Shown here in pieces: positions 17,227-28,073 of a DNA stretch of 64,000 nt. The DNA lies in the NCBI RefSeq assembly GCF_014202435.1, contig NZ_JACHGU010000001.1, positions 558,001 to 622,000 of the forward strand. Direction: 5' to 3'. A program made the translations under genes and the position numbers. The stretch comes from Pseudoxanthomonas broegbernensis. GTDB lineage: Bacteria > Pseudomonadota > Gammaproteobacteria > Xanthomonadales > Xanthomonadaceae. Every line of letters begins with the position of its first letter. Position 1 is the stretch's first letter. The notes under the pieces are model-generated. The model saw nothing but the letters and a program-made list of their open reading frames with translations, did no database searches and was not told where the DNA came from.

Positions 17227-18588
17227 TCATCGCGGCAGCAAGCCCAGTATGTCGTTGTAGAAGGCCAGTCCCATCAGCCCGGCCAGCAACGCCAGGCCTA
17301 CGTACTGCCCGGCGGCCATCGCGCGTTCGCTCAGCGGGCTGCCCTTGACCAACTCGATAAGGTAATACAGCAGGTGACCGCCGTCCAAGATCGGGATGGG
17401 CAGCAGGTTGATGATGGCCAGGCTCAGCGACAGCAGGGCCAGGAAATACAGGAACCAGTCGGCGCCGCGCTTGGCCGAGGCGTTGGCGGCCCGGGCGATG
17501 GTCACCGGGCCGGACAGGTTGTCCCTGACCGAGGCGTCGCCGGTCAGCATCCGCCGGATCATCCCCAGCGAGTCGGAGGCCAGCCGGCCGGTCTCGCGCA
17601 GCGCGGCCGGGATCGCGGCCACGGGGCCGAAGCGCTGCACGGCGTCGTACTCGGGCGCCTGCGGGGCGGACATGGCGATGCCCAGTTCCCAGGTGCCGGC
17701 GCGGCGGGGGTCGGTGCTGGGCCGCGGCCGCAGCTCCAGGGCCAGGCGCTCGCCCGCGCGCTCCACCTCGACCATGCCCTCGCCGCCGCGCTCGCCCAGG
17801 GCCTGGACCAGCGGGGCGACCCGGTCGGCCGCGTCCACGCGCTGGCCGTCGATGGCCAGGATCAGGTCGCCCGGCAGCAGCACGCCGGCGGCGGCGGCGT
17901 CCTCGCGCACGCTGTCGACCAGCGCCGGGGCCAGCAGGAAACGCCAGGCGAAGCCGGCCTGCTCGGGGATGCGGCGCTCGTCCAGGCCGGCCGGCAACCG
18001 TGACAGGCGCAGGGTGCGCACCGCCTCGCGGCCGGCGGCGTCCTCGCTGCGGACCTGGATGTCGCGGCGGTCCAGCGCCGGCGCGGCCATCGCCATGGCG
18101 ACCTCGGTCCAGGTGGCGACCGGGCGGCCGGCGATCTCGACCAGACGGTCGCCCGGCTGGAAGCCGGCCTCGGCCGCGATGCCGGCGCTGCGCCCGACCA
18201 CCGGGGCGTAGTCCTGGCGGCCGACGATGAACATCGCCCACAGCAGCGCCACGCACAGCAGCAGGTTGGCGGCCGGCCCGGCGACGACGATGGCGATGCG
18301 GCGCCATACGTTCTGGCGGTTGAACGCATGCGCCTGGCGGTGGGCCGGCACGTCGGCCTCGCGCTCGTCGAGCATCTTCACGTAGCCGCCCAGGGGGATG
18401 GCGGCGATGGCGAACTCGGTGCCGGCGCGGTTGCGGCGCGACCACAGCGGGCGCCCGAAGCCGATCGAGAAGCGCAGCACGTCCACGCCGCAGCGGCGGG
18501 CGACCCAGTAATGGCCGTACTCGTGGAAGGTGACCAGCAGGCCCAGGCTCACCGCCAGCCACCAGATGGAACCGATGAGATCAGCCAT
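17227..18588 (-). CDS. rseP: RIP metalloprotease RseP (site-2 protease)
   Basis: 453 residues. The zinc site TFHEYGHYWVARR lies in the first membrane segment (HExxH, residues ~22-26) and the third ligand is in NLLPIPILDGGHLLYYLIEL near the C-terminus. Two PDZ regions sit between, with GFQPGDRLVEIAGRPV and LLPGDLILAIDGQRVD as recognisable carboxylate-binding loops. RseP cleaves anti-sigma factor RseA within the membrane to release sigma-E, and clears signal peptides. It lies between dxr and bamA, the standard order, with a 30-bp gap to dxr. Confidence 0.96.
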   Translation of the reverse strand: MADLIGSIWWLAVSLGLLVTFHEYGHYWVARRCGVDVLRFSIGFGRPLWSRRNRAGTEFAIAAIPLGGYVKMLDEREADVPAHRQAHAFNRQNVWRRIAIVVAGPAANLLLCVALLWAMFIVGRQDYAPVVGRSAGIAAEAGFQPGDRLVEIAGRPVATWTEVAMAMAAPALDRRDIQVRSEDAAGREAVRTLRLSRLPAGLDERRIPEQAGFAWRFLLAPALVDSVREDAAAAGVLLPGDLILAIDGQRVDAADRVAPLVQALGERGGEGMVEVERAGERLALELRPRPSTDPRRAGTWELGIAMSAPQAPEYDAVQRFGPVAAIPAALRETGRLASDSLGMIRRMLTGDASVRDNLSGPVTIARAANASAKRGADWFLYFLALLSLSLAIINLLPIPILDGGHLLYYLIELVKGSPLSERAMAAGQYVGLALLAGLMGLAFYNDILGLLPR

Positions 18589-18618
18589 GGCCGGTGGAGT
18601 CCGTTCGGGCGGTGGCGC

Positions 18619-19818
18619 TCATGCAGCGGGGCTCCCAGGGGGGGACGAATCGATCCGGTGGCGGGTACGCCGGCGTGCGTCCGCGTCCGCCGCCAGCAGC
18701 GCCTCCAGCGAATCGGCCGGTGCGGCGGGCAGGGCGGCGAGGGCGTCCTCGACCAGCTCAGGGATGGCTAGGAAACCGATCCGGCCCTGAAGAAAGGCTG
18801 AAACCGCTTCCTCGTTGGCCGCGTTGAGCACCGCCGGGGCGGTGCCGCCGGCCGCCAGGGCCTCGCCGGCCAGGCGCAGGCAGGGGAAGGCGTCCAGGTC
18901 CGGAGCCTCGAATTCGAGCCGCCCCTGGGCCAGCAGGTCCAGCCCGGTCACGCCCGAGTCGATCCGCTCCGGCCAGCCCAGGCCCACCGCCAGCGCGGTG
19001 CGCATGTCCGGCAGGCCGAGCTGGGCCAGGGTGGAGCCGTCCACGTACTCGACCAGCGCATGGACCAGGCTCTGCGGGTGCACCAGCACGCCGATGCGCG
19101 CCGGCGGCAGGCCGAACAGGTGGTGGGCCTCGATCACCTCCAGGCCCTTGTTCATCAGCGTGGCCGAGTCCACCGAGATCTTCGGGCCCATCGACCACTT
19201 CGGGTGCGCCACCGCCTGGGCCGGGGTGACCCGTGCCAGGCGAGCGCGGTCCCAGCCGCGGAACGGCCCGCCGGAGGCGGTCAGCACGATCCGGCGCACG
19301 TCGCCGGCGCGGCACGCCTGCAGGCACTGGAACACCGCGCTGTGCTCGCTGTCGATCGGCACCACCTGGGCGCCGGAACGGCGGGTGGCGGCCATCACCA
19401 ACTCGCCGGCCAGCACCAGCGATTCCTTGTTGGCCAGCAGCAGGCGCTTGCCGGCGCGCGCGGCGGCCAGGGTCGAGCCCAGCCCGGCGGCGCCGACGAT
19501 GGCGGCGACCACGGTGTCGCATTCCGGGCCGGCGGCCAGCGCCTGCAGCGCGTCCGGGCCGGCATGGGCATGGGTGGGCAGGCCGGCGTCGCGCAGGCCG
19601 TCGCGCAGGCGCGGCCAGGCGGCCGGATCGGCGACCGCCGCATGGTCCGGCCGATGGGTGATGCACAGCTTCACCAGGGCCTCGGCGTTGCTTCCCGCGG
19701 CCAGCACGCTGGCGCGCAAGCGCCCGCGGTGGCGGGCGATCACGTCCAGCGCCGAGGCGCCGATCGAGCCGGTGGCACCGAGCACGGCGACCTGGCGCAT
19801 GTCCGCGGTGGGCTGCAT
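18619..19818 (-). CDS. dxr: 1-deoxy-D-xylulose 5-phosphate reductoisomerase
   Basis: 399 residues. Dxr makes 2-C-methyl-D-erythritol 4-phosphate, the committed step of the MEP isoprenoid pathway. Seen: NADPH motif [44 protein letters not shown] (metal-binding Asp/Glu), TASGGPFR, and the flexible active-site loop with [20 protein letters not shown]. The start is ambiguous: ATG 19818 (used, 8 bp after the cdsA stop) or ATG 19800, which would give the more usual [12 protein letters not shown]; neither has a strong ribosome site. Confidence 0.96.
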   Translation of the reverse strand: MQPTADMRQVAVLGATGSIGASALDVIARHRGRLRASVLAAGSNAEALVKLCITHRPDHAAVADPAAWPRLRDGLRDAGLPTHAHAGPDALQALAAGPECDTVVAAIVGAAGLGSTLAAARAGKRLLLANKESLVLAGELVMAATRRSGAQVVPIDSEHSAVFQCLQACRAGDVRRIVLTASGGPFRGWDRARLARVTPAQAVAHPKWSMGPKISVDSATLMNKGLEVIEAHHLFGLPPARIGVLVHPQSLVHALVEYVDGSTLAQLGLPDMRTALAVGLGWPERIDSGVTGLDLLAQGRLEFEAPDLDAFPCLRLAGEALAAGGTAPAVLNAANEEAVSAFLQGRIGFLAIPELVEDALAALPAAPADSLEALLAADADARRRTRHRIDSSPPGSPAA

Positions 19819-19826
19819 GTCCAGTC

Positions 19827-20690
19827 TCAGAAACCGAGGATGTCCTTGCCGATGGCGAACACCGGCAAGGCGGCGAGCACGCCGTCGATGCGGTCGAGCA
19901 CGCCGCCGTGGCCCGGGATCAGGTCGCCGGAATCCTTCACCCCGGCCTGGCGCTTGAGCAGGCTCTCGACCAGGTCGCCGACGATGGATGCCAGCACCGC
20001 GGCCACCGCGGCCAGCGCCAGCGCCGGCAGTTGGCCGGGGCCCGCACCGGCGAGGATGCCGAAGCCCACCGCGGCGGCCAGGCCCGCGGTCAGCCCGCCG
20101 AGTGCGCCCTCCACCGTCTTGTTCGGGCTGATGGTCGGCGCCAGCTTGCGCCGGCCCCAGCGCCGCCCGGCGAAATAGGCGCCCGAGTCGGCGGCCCAGA
20201 CCAGCGCCAGCGCCGCCAGCAGCCAGCGATGCGCGCGCGGGTCGCCGCCGCCGGCCAGGGCGGCGAAGTTGTCCGAATGGATCAGGCACAGCGCGCACCA
20301 GGCCGAGACCGCGGCCAGGGTGCCGGCGCCCAGCTTGAAGGCGCGCGTCCAGGAGCGGTGGTTGCCGCTCACGCCCGGCCGCCACAGCCACAGCAGGGCC
20401 AGTGCCCAGCCCAGCACCCCGGCCAGGGTGGCGATCTGGAACAGCGCCGGGGAGAACCCGCTCTCGCCGCGTGAGGCCCAGACCAGCAGCACCATCAGCA
20501 GCAGGGTCAGCAGCAGCAGCACCGTGCGCGACAGGCTGTCGTCGATGCCGGCCAGCTTCAGCCACTCCCACAGGCCCGCCAGTACCACCGCCGCGGCCAG
20601 CGCGGCCATCCACGGAGTGGGCAGCAGGAGGATGGCCGCGATCGCGGCCGGCGCCATCATCAGCGCCGCGATGACGCGGGTACGGGTCAT
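19827..20690 (-). CDS. cdsA: Phosphatidate cytidylyltransferase
   Basis: 287 residues with eight or so membrane segments. CdsA makes CDP-diacylglycerol, the precursor of all phospholipid head groups. The family signature is present near the C-terminus as [20 protein letters not shown] followed by [16 protein letters not shown]. The ATG at 20690 overlaps the uppS stop (ATGA), so translation is coupled; the frame is open further upstream but only as part of uppS in another phase. Confidence 0.96.
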   Translation of the reverse strand: MTRTRVIAALMMAPAAIAAILLLPTPWMAALAAAVVLAGLWEWLKLAGIDDSLSRTVLLLLTLLLMVLLVWASRGESGFSPALFQIATLAGVLGWALALLWLWRPGVSGNHRSWTRAFKLGAGTLAAVSAWCALCLIHSDNFAALAGGGDPRAHRWLLAALALVWAADSGAYFAGRRWGRRKLAPTISPNKTVEGALGGLTAGLAAAVGFGILAGAGPGQLPALALAAVAAVLASIVGDLVESLLKRQAGVKDSGDLIPGHGGVLDRIDGVLAALPVFAIGKDILGF

Positions 20691-21445
20691 GCCGGGGTCT
20701 CCATGGCGGCGATCTGCGCGCTGGTCAGGCCGAAGCGGCGCTCGCGCCCGGCGTAGTCGTCCAGCGCGCGCTGCAGCAGCCCGGCGTCGACGTCGGGCCA
20801 CAGCGTCTCGGTGAACCACAATTCGGTATAGGCCAGTTGCCAGAGCAGGAAGTTGCTGATCCGGCAGTCGCCGCCGGTGCGGATGAACAGGTCCGGCGGC
20901 GGCAGGTCGGCCAGGGCCACGTGCGCGGCCACGGCGGCCTGGTCGATGCGCTCAGGATCCAGGCGGCCGGCGGCGGCCTCGCGGGCCAGCGCCCGGGCCG
21001 CGGCGGCGATGTCCTGGCGTCCGCCGTAGCTGGCGGCGATGTTCAGGTGCAGGCGCCCGTTGCCGGCGGTCTGCGCCTCGGCCGTGGCCATGCGCGCGCG
21101 GATCGGGTCGACGAAGCGCTCGCGCTCGCCGATGAAGCGCACCCGCACGCCGCGCCGGTGCAGTTCGTCGACCTCGCGTTCCAGCGCGTTGAGGAACAGC
21201 TTCATCAGCGCGCCCACTTCCTCTTCCGGCCGGCCCCAGTTCTCGCTGGAGAAGGCGAACAGGGTCAGCGCGCCGATGCCGCGCTGCAGGCAGAAGTCGA
21301 TGGTCAGGTTGACCGCGCGGGCGCCGGCGCGGTGCCCGACCACGCGCGGCCTGCGCCGCTGCTGTGCCCAGCGGCCGTTGCCATCCATGACGATGGCCAG
21401 GTGCTGCGGGACTGCGGGGCGGGCGGGGGCGGGCATGGCCGTCAT
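20687..21445 (-). CDS. uppS: Undecaprenyl diphosphate synthase
   Basis: 252 residues. UppS condenses isopentenyl units to the C55 carrier lipid used for peptidoglycan and O-antigen. Seen: [20 protein letters not shown] (pyrophosphate-binding Asp and Asn-Gly-Arg), [20 protein letters not shown], and [20 protein letters not shown] with the conserved Arg residues. ATG 21445 is 17 bp after the frr stop; a second Met three codons on is possible. Together with dxr in the same operon this couples isoprenoid precursor supply to carrier-lipid synthesis. Confidence 0.96.
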   Translation of the reverse strand: MTAMPAPARPAVPQHLAIVMDGNGRWAQQRRRPRVVGHRAGARAVNLTIDFCLQRGIGALTLFAFSSENWGRPEEEVGALMKLFLNALEREVDELHRRGVRVRFIGERERFVDPIRARMATAEAQTAGNGRLHLNIAASYGGRQDIAAAARALAREAAAGRLDPERIDQAAVAAHVALADLPPPDLFIRTGGDCRISNFLLWQLAYTELWFTETLWPDVDAGLLQRALDDYAGRERRFGLTSAQIAAMETPA

Positions 21446-21462
21446 GCGCAGGACTGACCGCT

Positions 21463-22020
21463 TCAGACCGCCATCAGTTCCTGTTCCTTGGCCTTGACCA
21501 CCTCGTCCACGTCCTTGATCGCCTTGTCGGTGATCTTCTGGATCTCGTCCTCGGTACGGCGGACCTCGTCCTCGGTGACCTGCTTTTCCTTGAGCAGGTC
21601 CTTGACCTGCTGGTTGGCGTCGCGGCGGACGTTGCGGACGGCGACCTTGGCGTCCTCGCCCTCGCTGTGCACGACCTTGGTCAGGTCGCGGCGGCGCTCC
21701 TCGGTCAGGGCCGGCAGGTTGAGGCGGATGGTGGTGCCGGCGGTGTTCGGGGTCAGGCCCAGGTCCGAGGCCAGGATCGCTTTCTCGACCGGGCCGACCA
21801 TGCTCTTGTCCCACGGGGTGATGACCAGCGAGCGGGCGTCGGAGACGGCCACCGCCGCCACCTGCGACAACGGCACCTCGCTGCCGTACGCGCTGACCCG
21901 GATCGTCTCGACCAGGCCGGTGGAGGCGCGACCGGTGCGGATCTTGACCAGGTTGTGGCGCAGAGCCTCGATGCTCTTGGCCATGCGGGCCTGCGCGTCT
22001 TGCTTGATTTGGTTGAGCAT
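21463..22020 (-). CDS. frr: Ribosome recycling factor
   Basis: 185 residues from [10 protein letters not shown], exactly the E. coli length; an ATG five codons earlier is less likely. RRF splits post-termination ribosomes with EF-G. Seen: [37 protein letters not shown], and [15 protein letters not shown], all diagnostic. It lies between pyrH and uppS, separated from pyrH by 179 bp of GC-rich sequence in which I see no gene. Confidence 0.97.
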   Translation of the reverse strand: MLNQIKQDAQARMAKSIEALRHNLVKIRTGRASTGLVETIRVSAYGSEVPLSQVAAVAVSDARSLVITPWDKSMVGPVEKAILASDLGLTPNTAGTTIRLNLPALTEERRRDLTKVVHSEGEDAKVAVRNVRRDANQQVKDLLKEKQVTEDEVRRTEDEIQKITDKAIKDVDEVVKAKEQELMAV

Positions 22021-22199
22021 CGCCGTGGCTTCCATCTTTTCGCCTGAATCGGCCGATTATACGGATATTGCCGGGTGCGGCCCGCCGCGCCGTGCCCGGG
22101 ACGACGCCGGCGGGAAAGGCGGAAAGGGCTTCGCCGCCGCCCGCAGGCGCGGCCGGGCGGGAGCGCGTATGCCGGGCGCCGGGGGCGCCGGGGGCGCCG

Positions 22200-22922
22200 T
22201 CAGTGGCGGCCGCGGACCAGGGTGCCGATGTTGGCGCCCTGCAGGATGCGCATCAGGTTGCCCGGCACCGAGACGTCGTAGACCCGCAGCGGGATGCCAT
22301 GGTCGCGGCACAGGGCGAAGGCGGCGGTGTCCATCACCTGCAGGCCGCGGGCGATGACCTCGTCGTGGTCCAGTTCCTCGAAGCGCACCGCGTCGGGGAA
22401 CTTCTTCGGGTCGCGGTCGTAGACGCCGTCGACCTTGGTCGCCTTGAGCAGCAGGTCGGCGTCGATCTCGATCGCGCGCAGGGCGGCGGCCGAGTCGGTG
22501 GTGAAGAAGGGGTTGCCGGTGCCGGCGGCGAAGATCGCGATGCGGCCCTTCTCCAGGTGGCGCACGGCGCGGCGGCGGATGTAGTCCTCGCACACGTCGT
22601 TGATCTTGATCGCGCTCATCACCCGGACCTTGCCGCCCAGCTTCTCCAGCGCGTCCTGCATGGCCAGCGCGTTGATCACCGTGGCCAGCATGCCCATCTG
22701 ATCGCCGGTCACCCGGTCCATGCCGCCGGCGGCCAGGCCGGCGCCGCGGAAGATGTTGCCGCCGCCGATCACCAGGGCGATCTCCGCGCCGGCCTCGCGC
22801 GCCTCGATCACCTCGCCGGCGACGCGGCCGATCACCCCCGGGTCGATGCCGTAGTCCTCGGCCCCCATCAACGCCTCGCCCGAGAGTTTCAGCAAGACGC
22901 GGCGGTGGGCGAGCTGGGACAT
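22200..22922 (-). CDS. pyrH: UMP kinase
   Basis: 240 residues. PyrH phosphorylates UMP to UDP. Seen: [72 protein letters not shown] and [18 protein letters not shown], the standard amino-acid-kinase fold motifs. The ATG at 22922 gives the family N-terminus. The HDOD-GGDEF gene lies 91 bp upstream on the same strand, where tsf would directly precede in most relatives. Confidence 0.97.
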   Translation of the reverse strand: MSQLAHRRVLLKLSGEALMGAEDYGIDPGVIGRVAGEVIEAREAGAEIALVIGGGNIFRGAGLAAGGMDRVTGDQMGMLATVINALAMQDALEKLGGKVRVMSAIKINDVCEDYIRRRAVRHLEKGRIAIFAAGTGNPFFTTDSAAALRAIEIDADLLLKATKVDGVYDRDPKKFPDAVRFEELDHDEVIARGLQVMDTAAFALCRDHGIPLRVYDVSVPGNLMRILQGANIGTLVRGRH

Positions 22923-23013
22923 GTGGGGCCTCTGCGGGTGCGGAAAACCTGCGAATTCTAGCGGAAACCGCCTGCGTCCGCGCCGCCGGGCGCGCGGCGG
23001 CGCCGGTGCCGCC

Positions 23014-24501
23014 TCACTGCCCGTGCTGGCTGACCCGGTTGCGGCCCTCGCGCTTGGCGCCGTAGAGGGCGTCGTCGGCCGCCTGCAGCAGGCTGCGCGC
23101 ATCGCTGAACTCGTTGGCCGCGCTGTCGTGGGTGGCCACGCCGGCGGAGAAGGTCACGTACAGCGACTGGCCGTCGACCACGGCCATCGGCAGGCGCGCC
23201 ACCTCCTCCAGGATGCGCTGCAGCACGCGGGTGGCGGCGGCCTCGTTGGAGTGGCTGAGCACGACCAGGAACTCCTCGCCGCCGTAGCGGGCGATCAGGT
23301 CGGTGCTGCGCAGCATGCGCTGCAGGGTCTGGGCGAACTGGCGCAGCACCTGGTCGCCGACCAGGTGGCCGTGCTGGTCGTTGATGCGCTTGAAGTCGTC
23401 CAGGTCGACGAAGGCGATCGACAGCGGGTGCTGCAGGGCCACGGCGGTGGCGAACTCGCGCTCGAGCACCTCCTCCATCTGCAGGCGGTTGTAGACCCCG
23501 GTCAGCGGGTCGCGGCGCGACTGCTCGGTCAGCCGGCGCATGCGCTCCTCGGAGACCTGGGCGTCGTGGCGGGCCTGGGTGGCCTCCTGGATCTCGCGCA
23601 GGTTGCGCAGGATCAGCAGCTCCTTGGCGTGGTCGGAGATGGCCTGCAGGTGCTCGGGGCGGCTGATGCGCACCTCGAACAGGGCGCTGATCTCCGGCAG
23701 CGCGGCGGCGATCTGCACCAGCAGGTCGTCCAGCGCCTCGGTGCCGCGGCCGGTGCAGGCGCGCACCGGCGCCAGGGTGCGCTCGCGCAGGCGGCCATCC
23801 GGGTCGGCGGGCGCCAGCCACAGGTCGGCGACCACTCCGGAGGCGTGCACGCAGCGCTGGAAGGCGTCTTCCGGCGTCGATTCGCTGGCGGCAATGGCGT
23901 CGACCAGGTAGGAAGGCAGCCGCCACTGCCGCGCCAGCCAGGTGCCGACCTCGGCGTGGTCGGCGCCCAGCACCTCGCGCTCCAGCTCCAGCAGCGCGTC
24001 GTTGTCGGCGGCGCGGGCGCAAAGCGCGGCGTATTCGTCGGGCACCGCCTGCAGCAGCGCCAGGCGGCCGATGTCCTGCAGCAGGCCGGCCAGCATCAGG
24101 TCCTCGGCGCGCTGCACCCCGGCCGGGGTGCCCAGCAGGCGCGCGGCCAGCGCGGCCAGGACGCTGCGCCGCCACACGCGCTCCTGCTCGTGGGCGGTGC
24201 CGTTGTGCCCGCGCAGGCCCTGGACCAGCGAGAAGCCCAGGGCCAGGCTCAAGGTCGCGTTGAGGCCGAGCATGGTCATCGCCTGGGCGAGGTTGTCGAC
24301 CCGGCGGCGGCCGGCGTACAGCGGGGAGTTGGCCACCCGCAGCAGGCGCGCGCTCAGCGCCGCGTCCATGCTGATGATGTGCGCGGTGGCGCCCAGGTCG
24401 GCGTTCGGATCCTGGGCCAGCTCGATGATCTGCAGCGCAACGCCGGGCGGCGAGGGCAGATTGCGGCAGTGCAGGAGGCTGGCTTCTAGTTCCGGTCGCA
24501 T
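23014..24501 (-). CDS. HDOD-GGDEF regulatory protein (probable diguanylate cyclase)
   Basis: 495 residues. The first ~240 residues form an HDOD domain, recognisable by [40 protein letters not shown] and [14 protein letters not shown]. The C-terminal ~165 residues form a GGDEF domain with [39 protein letters not shown] and the active-site loop [12 protein letters not shown], so cyclic di-GMP synthesis is expected. No RxxD inhibitory site is obvious before the GGEEF loop. No membrane segment is seen. The gene sits between a tsf terminator and pyrH, so it probably has its own promoter within 24502-24610. Confidence 0.88.
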   Translation of the reverse strand: MRPELEASLLHCRNLPSPPGVALQIIELAQDPNADLGATAHIISMDAALSARLLRVANSPLYAGRRRVDNLAQAMTMLGLNATLSLALGFSLVQGLRGHNGTAHEQERVWRRSVLAALAARLLGTPAGVQRAEDLMLAGLLQDIGRLALLQAVPDEYAALCARAADNDALLELEREVLGADHAEVGTWLARQWRLPSYLVDAIAASESTPEDAFQRCVHASGVVADLWLAPADPDGRLRERTLAPVRACTGRGTEALDDLLVQIAAALPEISALFEVRISRPEHLQAISDHAKELLILRNLREIQEATQARHDAQVSEERMRRLTEQSRRDPLTGVYNRLQMEEVLEREFATAVALQHPLSIAFVDLDDFKRINDQHGHLVGDQVLRQFAQTLQRMLRSTDLIARYGGEEFLVVLSHSNEAAATRVLQRILEEVARLPMAVVDGQSLYVTFSAGVATHDSAANEFSDARSLLQAADDALYGAKREGRNRVSQHGQ

Positions 24502-24610
24502 CACGCTGCGGGTCAGATCCGATGCCCGGAGTATGCAGGCAAATGCGTTGCGCGGTAAGCGCCCGCCGCCATCGGCGCGGCGCGGTTTCCGTTTTCGGGG
24601 AAAGAGCGCC

Positions 24611-24645
24611 GGAAAAAGGAAAGCCGCGGCGGGCCGCGGCTTTCC
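24611..24645 (-). terminator. Intrinsic terminator of rpsB-tsf
   Basis: On the minus strand a 12-bp perfect stem (ggaaagccgcgg and its complement, 24618-24629 with 24634-24645) closes a 4-nt loop and is followed by five T residues (24613-24617 on the plus strand are A). It lies 30 bp after the tsf stop codon. This separates rpsB-tsf from the downstream HDOD-GGDEF gene. Confidence 0.85.
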
Positions 24646-24674
24646 GGATGACATCCGCGCGGCGGGCGCGCGGA

Positions 24675-25553
24675 TCAGGCCAGGCCGGCCTGCTTCATCA
24701 CCTCGGAGGCGAAATCGTCCTCCTTCTTCTCGATGCCCTCGCCCACGGCCAGGCGGTCGAAGCGCACGACCTCGGCGCCGGCCGCCTTCAGCGCGGCCTC
24801 GACGGTCTGGTTGGTGTCCAGCACGTAGGGCTGGCCGTACAGGGTGACCTCGTTGACGATCTTGGCGATCTTGCCGGAGATGATCTTCTCCAGGATGTCG
24901 GCCGGCTTGGCCTTGTCCTTGTCGGACATCTTGGCCAGCTCGATCTCCTTCTCCTTGGCGATGAAGTCGGCGGGCACGTCGGAGGCCCTGACGTGCGGCG
25001 GGTTCATCGCCGCCACGTGCATGGCGATGCCGCGGGCCAGCTCGGCGTCGCCGCCCTTGAGCTCGACCAGCACGCCGATGCGGCCGCCATGGACGTAGGA
25101 CGCCACGTTCTGCGCGCTGTCGATGCGCGCCAGGCGGCGCAACTGCACGTTCTCGCCGACCTTGGCGATGACCGCCGCGCGGGTTTCCTCAATGGTCTCG
25201 CCGGAGGCCAGTTTGGCCGACTTCAGCGCTTCGACGTCGGCGGCGCCGGAAGCCAGCGCGGCCTGGGCGACGGTATCGACGAACGCAAGGAAGTTGGCGT
25301 CCTTGGCCACGAAGTCGGTCTCGGAGTTGATCTCCACCAGCACGGCCTTGCCGCCGTCCTGGGCCACGGCGATACGGCCGTCGGCGGCGACCCGGCCGGC
25401 CTTCTTGTCGGCCTTGGCCAGGCCGGACTTGCGCAGCCACTCGGCGGCGGCGTCGATGTCGCCGTTGTTCTCGGTCAGTGCCTTCTTGCACTCCATCATG
25501 CCGGCGCCGGTGCGCTCGCGCAGTTCCTTGACCAGGGAAGCAGTGATTTCCAC
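24675..25553 (-). CDS. tsf: Translation elongation factor Ts
   Basis: 292 residues. EF-Ts recycles EF-Tu by GDP release. Seen: [20 protein letters not shown], the tripartite N-terminal UBA-like part, [14 protein letters not shown] (the TDFV loop that contacts EF-Tu), and GVQ-equivalent core repeats through to a C-terminal [18 protein letters not shown]. It follows rpsB after 169 bp and is closed by an intrinsic terminator, as is usual for the rpsB-tsf unit. Confidence 0.97.
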   Translation of the reverse strand: MEITASLVKELRERTGAGMMECKKALTENNGDIDAAAEWLRKSGLAKADKKAGRVAADGRIAVAQDGGKAVLVEINSETDFVAKDANFLAFVDTVAQAALASGAADVEALKSAKLASGETIEETRAAVIAKVGENVQLRRLARIDSAQNVASYVHGGRIGVLVELKGGDAELARGIAMHVAAMNPPHVRASDVPADFIAKEKEIELAKMSDKDKAKPADILEKIISGKIAKIVNEVTLYGQPYVLDTNQTVEAALKAAGAEVVRFDRLAVGEGIEKKEDDFASEVMKQAGLA

Positions 25554-25722
25554 GGGAATACCTCGTTAATGGGATGAAGGTGGCTCCGCTGCGCGGAGCG
25601 GGGCGGGCGGTGTGCCGCGCGCGGGACGGCGCGCGGGGTCCGGCCCGGCCCGGAGCGGACGGGGGCGCTTGGCGCCGGCCGTGCGCGGGGGGAGGCGGCC
25701 GCGCGCGGCGGCCGCCGGGGCA

Positions 25723-26547
25723 TCACTCGGCGGCGGGGGCGGCGACCTCGCCGTCCTCGGGCGCCTTCTTGGCCGCGGCCTTCTTGGCCGGTGCGCGGCG
25801 CGGGGCCTTGCCCTCGCCCTCGCCCTCGCCGAAATCGCTTTCGGTCACGTTGGCGGCGTGCGGGGCGGCGGCCTTGCCTTCCAGCACGGCGTCGGCGGCG
25901 GCGCGGGCGTAGAGCTGCACGGCGCGGATGGCGTCGTCGTTGCCGGGGATGGCGTAGTCGACCAGGGCCGGGTCGTAGTTGGTGTCGACCACCGCGATCA
26001 CCGGGATGCCCAGCTTGCGGGCTTCCTTGATCGCGATGTCCTCGTGGCCGATGTCGATCACGAACAGGGCGTCGGGCAGGCGGTTCATGTCCTTGATGCC
26101 GCCCAGCGAGGCTTCGAGCTTGTCGCGCTCGCGGCGCAGGCCCAGCACTTCGTGCTTGACCAGCTTCTCGAAGGTGCCGTCGGTCTCGGCCGCTTCCAGT
26201 TCCTTCAGGCGCGCCACCGACTGCTTGACGGTGCGGAAGTTGGTCAGGGTGCCGCCCAGCCAGCGCTGGGTCATGTACGGCATGCCGCAGCGCTCGGCCT
26301 CTTCCTTCATGGCTTCGCGCGCGCTGCGCTTGGTGCCCAGGAACAGGATGGTGCCGCGCTTCTGGGCGATGGCCGAGATGAAGTTCATCGCGTCGGAGAA
26401 CAGCGGGACGGTCTTCTCCAGGTTGATGATGTGGATCTTGCCGCGGGCGCCGAAGATGTACGGAGCCATCTTCGGGTTCCAGTATCGGGTCTGGTGGCCG
26501 AAGTGGACGCCGGCTTCCAGCATCTGGCGCATGGTGATCTGGGGCAT
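25723..26547 (-). CDS. rpsB: 30S ribosomal protein S2 with extended basic/acidic tail
   Basis: 274 residues against 241 in E. coli. The S2 core is standard: [57 protein letters not shown] and [13 protein letters not shown]. The extra length is a C-terminal tail of ~40 residues with alternating acidic (DFGEGEGEG) and Lys/Ala-rich ([13 protein letters not shown]) segments. ATG 26547 has AGGAG nine nt upstream. A good promoter lies ~260 nt upstream, leaving a long 5' leader. Confidence 0.97.
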   Translation of the reverse strand: MPQITMRQMLEAGVHFGHQTRYWNPKMAPYIFGARGKIHIINLEKTVPLFSDAMNFISAIAQKRGTILFLGTKRSAREAMKEEAERCGMPYMTQRWLGGTLTNFRTVKQSVARLKELEAAETDGTFEKLVKHEVLGLRRERDKLEASLGGIKDMNRLPDALFVIDIGHEDIAIKEARKLGIPVIAVVDTNYDPALVDYAIPGNDDAIRAVQLYARAAADAVLEGKAAAPHAANVTESDFGEGEGEGKAPRRAPAKKAAAKKAPEDGEVAAPAAE

Positions 26548-26837
26548 TGCTTGAAACTCCTGGCGGTGGAACCGCGCCCGCGGCCGTTGCGTTCGGCGCC
26601 TGCGGGACGTGCGGCCATGGCGGCGCGCAGCGACGGTTCCGGGGTTGGGCCTCCCTGGCGCTTCCGTGTCCGAACCCGCTTCCAGAAACTGCGGGCACCC
26701 CGGCACGGGGGATGGCGTCAGGTGTGTATTCGCCGGACCGGGACGGACGCCCGGAACTCCGCGCCCGGCGTGGGCGGCCCCGGCGAGGGGGCGGGCAGAG
26801 CCGGGGGAGTATAGCGGCCGTGGCGGGTCGGGGGCAA
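26548..26837 (-). promoter_or_regulatory. rpsB promoter and long 5' leader
   Basis: On the minus strand TTGCCC (26832-26837), an 18-nt spacer and TATACT (26808-26813) form a plausible sigma-70 promoter, immediately after the stop of the fimbrial chaperone gene. Transcription from about 26800 would give a leader of ~250 nt before rpsB. S2 is known to autoregulate rpsB-tsf through the mRNA leader in Gammaproteobacteria, so this leader may hold that site; I did not resolve its structure. No other gene is seen in the interval. Confidence 0.6.
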
Positions 26838-26857
26838 AGCCCGGCGGCGCGGGCGAT

Positions 26858-27610
26858 TCAGCGGCCGCCCAGGCGGTCCGGCGCCGGGACCAGGACCACC
26901 GGCCGGCCGTCGACGTCGGCCTGGAAGCGCCCATAGGGCGGGTCCCCGGCATCGGCGGGCATGGGCCAGTGCTTGTAGCGCCCGGCCAGGACGTAGCCGG
27001 CCAGGTTGGGTGCGAGCGGATGCACGCGCCCGCCGGCGCCGATGAAGGCCAGCTCGGCGATGCGGGCGTGGCGGTCGCCGGTGTTGTCCAGGCGCAGCAT
27101 GCGCCGGCCGCCGGCATCGTCCTCGACCCGGGCGCTGAGCCGGGCGCCGAGGGGCGGGGCGGCGGTGGGCACGAAGACCGGGAGGGAATAGCGCAGCAGC
27201 GGCGTTGCCGGGGCATCGGCCGGCGGGGCGGCGGCCGGCAGTTCGTCCACCACCAGGCGGTAGCTGGACTCCACCGCCGGGTCGAGGTCGGTCAGTCTCA
27301 GCACCCGCACCAGTTGTCGTTGTTGCGGCGGGATTTCCAGCAATGGCGGGCTCACCGCCAGGTCGCGGGTGGGGGCCAGCACCTCGCGCCCGTCCACCTG
27401 GGTCCAGGCGAAGATCCGCGCCTGCGCATGCATCGGTGCCTGGCCGGTGTTGCTCAGCCACAGGACCGCCGCCGCCTCGCCCGCCTGCAAAGTCAGCGAC
27501 ACCGGTGCGATGCGCAGGTCGCCGCCGGTCGCCGGAGCGGCGGCCAGGCACGTGGCCAGGGCCAGCAGCGATGCCAGGGATGCCGGCCATGCCATCGCCG
27601 CACGCGCCAT
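26858..27610 (-). CDS. Periplasmic fimbrial chaperone (second copy of the locus)
   Basis: 250 residues with a signal peptide (cleavage near [10 protein letters not shown]). The mature part has the PapD-like immunoglobulin pattern: [44 protein letters not shown] with the usual basic position, and [13 protein letters not shown]. It resembles the other chaperone of this locus (31483-32286) in layout and motifs. Chaperones of this class hold pilin subunits by donor-strand complementation until the usher takes them. ATG 27610 overlaps the stop of the small upstream protein (ATGA). It closes the fimbrial operon. Confidence 0.88.
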   Translation of the reverse strand: MARAAMAWPASLASLLALATCLAAAPATGGDLRIAPVSLTLQAGEAAAVLWLSNTGQAPMHAQARIFAWTQVDGREVLAPTRDLAVSPPLLEIPPQQRQLVRVLRLTDLDPAVESSYRLVVDELPAAAPPADAPATPLLRYSLPVFVPTAAPPLGARLSARVEDDAGGRRMLRLDNTGDRHARIAELAFIGAGGRVHPLAPNLAGYVLAGRYKHWPMPADAGDPPYGRFQADVDGRPVVLVPAPDRLGGR

Positions 27611-27915
27611 CAGAACACGATGGTGGTGACCCGCGCGGGGTCCACCGGGCCACCGTCGGGCACCGGCATCCGCGCCGGATCGCCATCCGAAGTGGCGGTC
27701 GTGGGGACCGGTGCCGCATCCGGGGCCGCCGCGGGGGCGACGAGATAGGGCGTTCCCGCGGAGCAGGCGACGCTCGGGGCGGCGCCGGCGGACGTGCGCA
27801 CGTCGCAGCGGTCCAGCAGGGTGATGCCCACCCGGACGGTCCGGCTGCTGGATGCCTCGACACCGGCCATCCCGAGCAGCAGGAGGGCCAGGACCAGGGG
27901 CTTGCACGCGCGCAT
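27610..27915 (-). CDS. Small exported protein, possible truncated spore-coat-U pilin
   Basis: 101 residues. A signal peptide (MRACKPLVLALLLLGMAGVEA) precedes SRTVRVGITLLDRCDV, which looks like the first strand and Cys of a spore-coat-U pilin domain, but the rest is a Pro/Ala-rich tail and lacks the remaining strands. It may be a shortened minor subunit or a decayed pilin. It is coupled to the chaperone gene by an ATGA overlap and lies 158 bp after the two-domain tip subunit gene, so it is part of the fimbrial operon. Confidence 0.65.
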   Translation of the reverse strand: MRACKPLVLALLLLGMAGVEASSSRTVRVGITLLDRCDVRTSAGAAPSVACSAGTPYLVAPAAAPDAAPVPTTATSDGDPARMPVPDGGPVDPARVTTIVF

Positions 27916-28073
27916 CGGCGAGTTCCTCGGCCGGTCGGGGGAACCGGCTGTCAGCCACGCTGTCGGCGCGGGACCGGGAAAGTTGAGGCCGGCGGCCGCT
28001 TTCGGCCCGCACCGTGTGCCCAACTGTGCGGCGGGTCACGCATGGGCCGCGTGTAGGCGGCCGCTTCGCCGGA

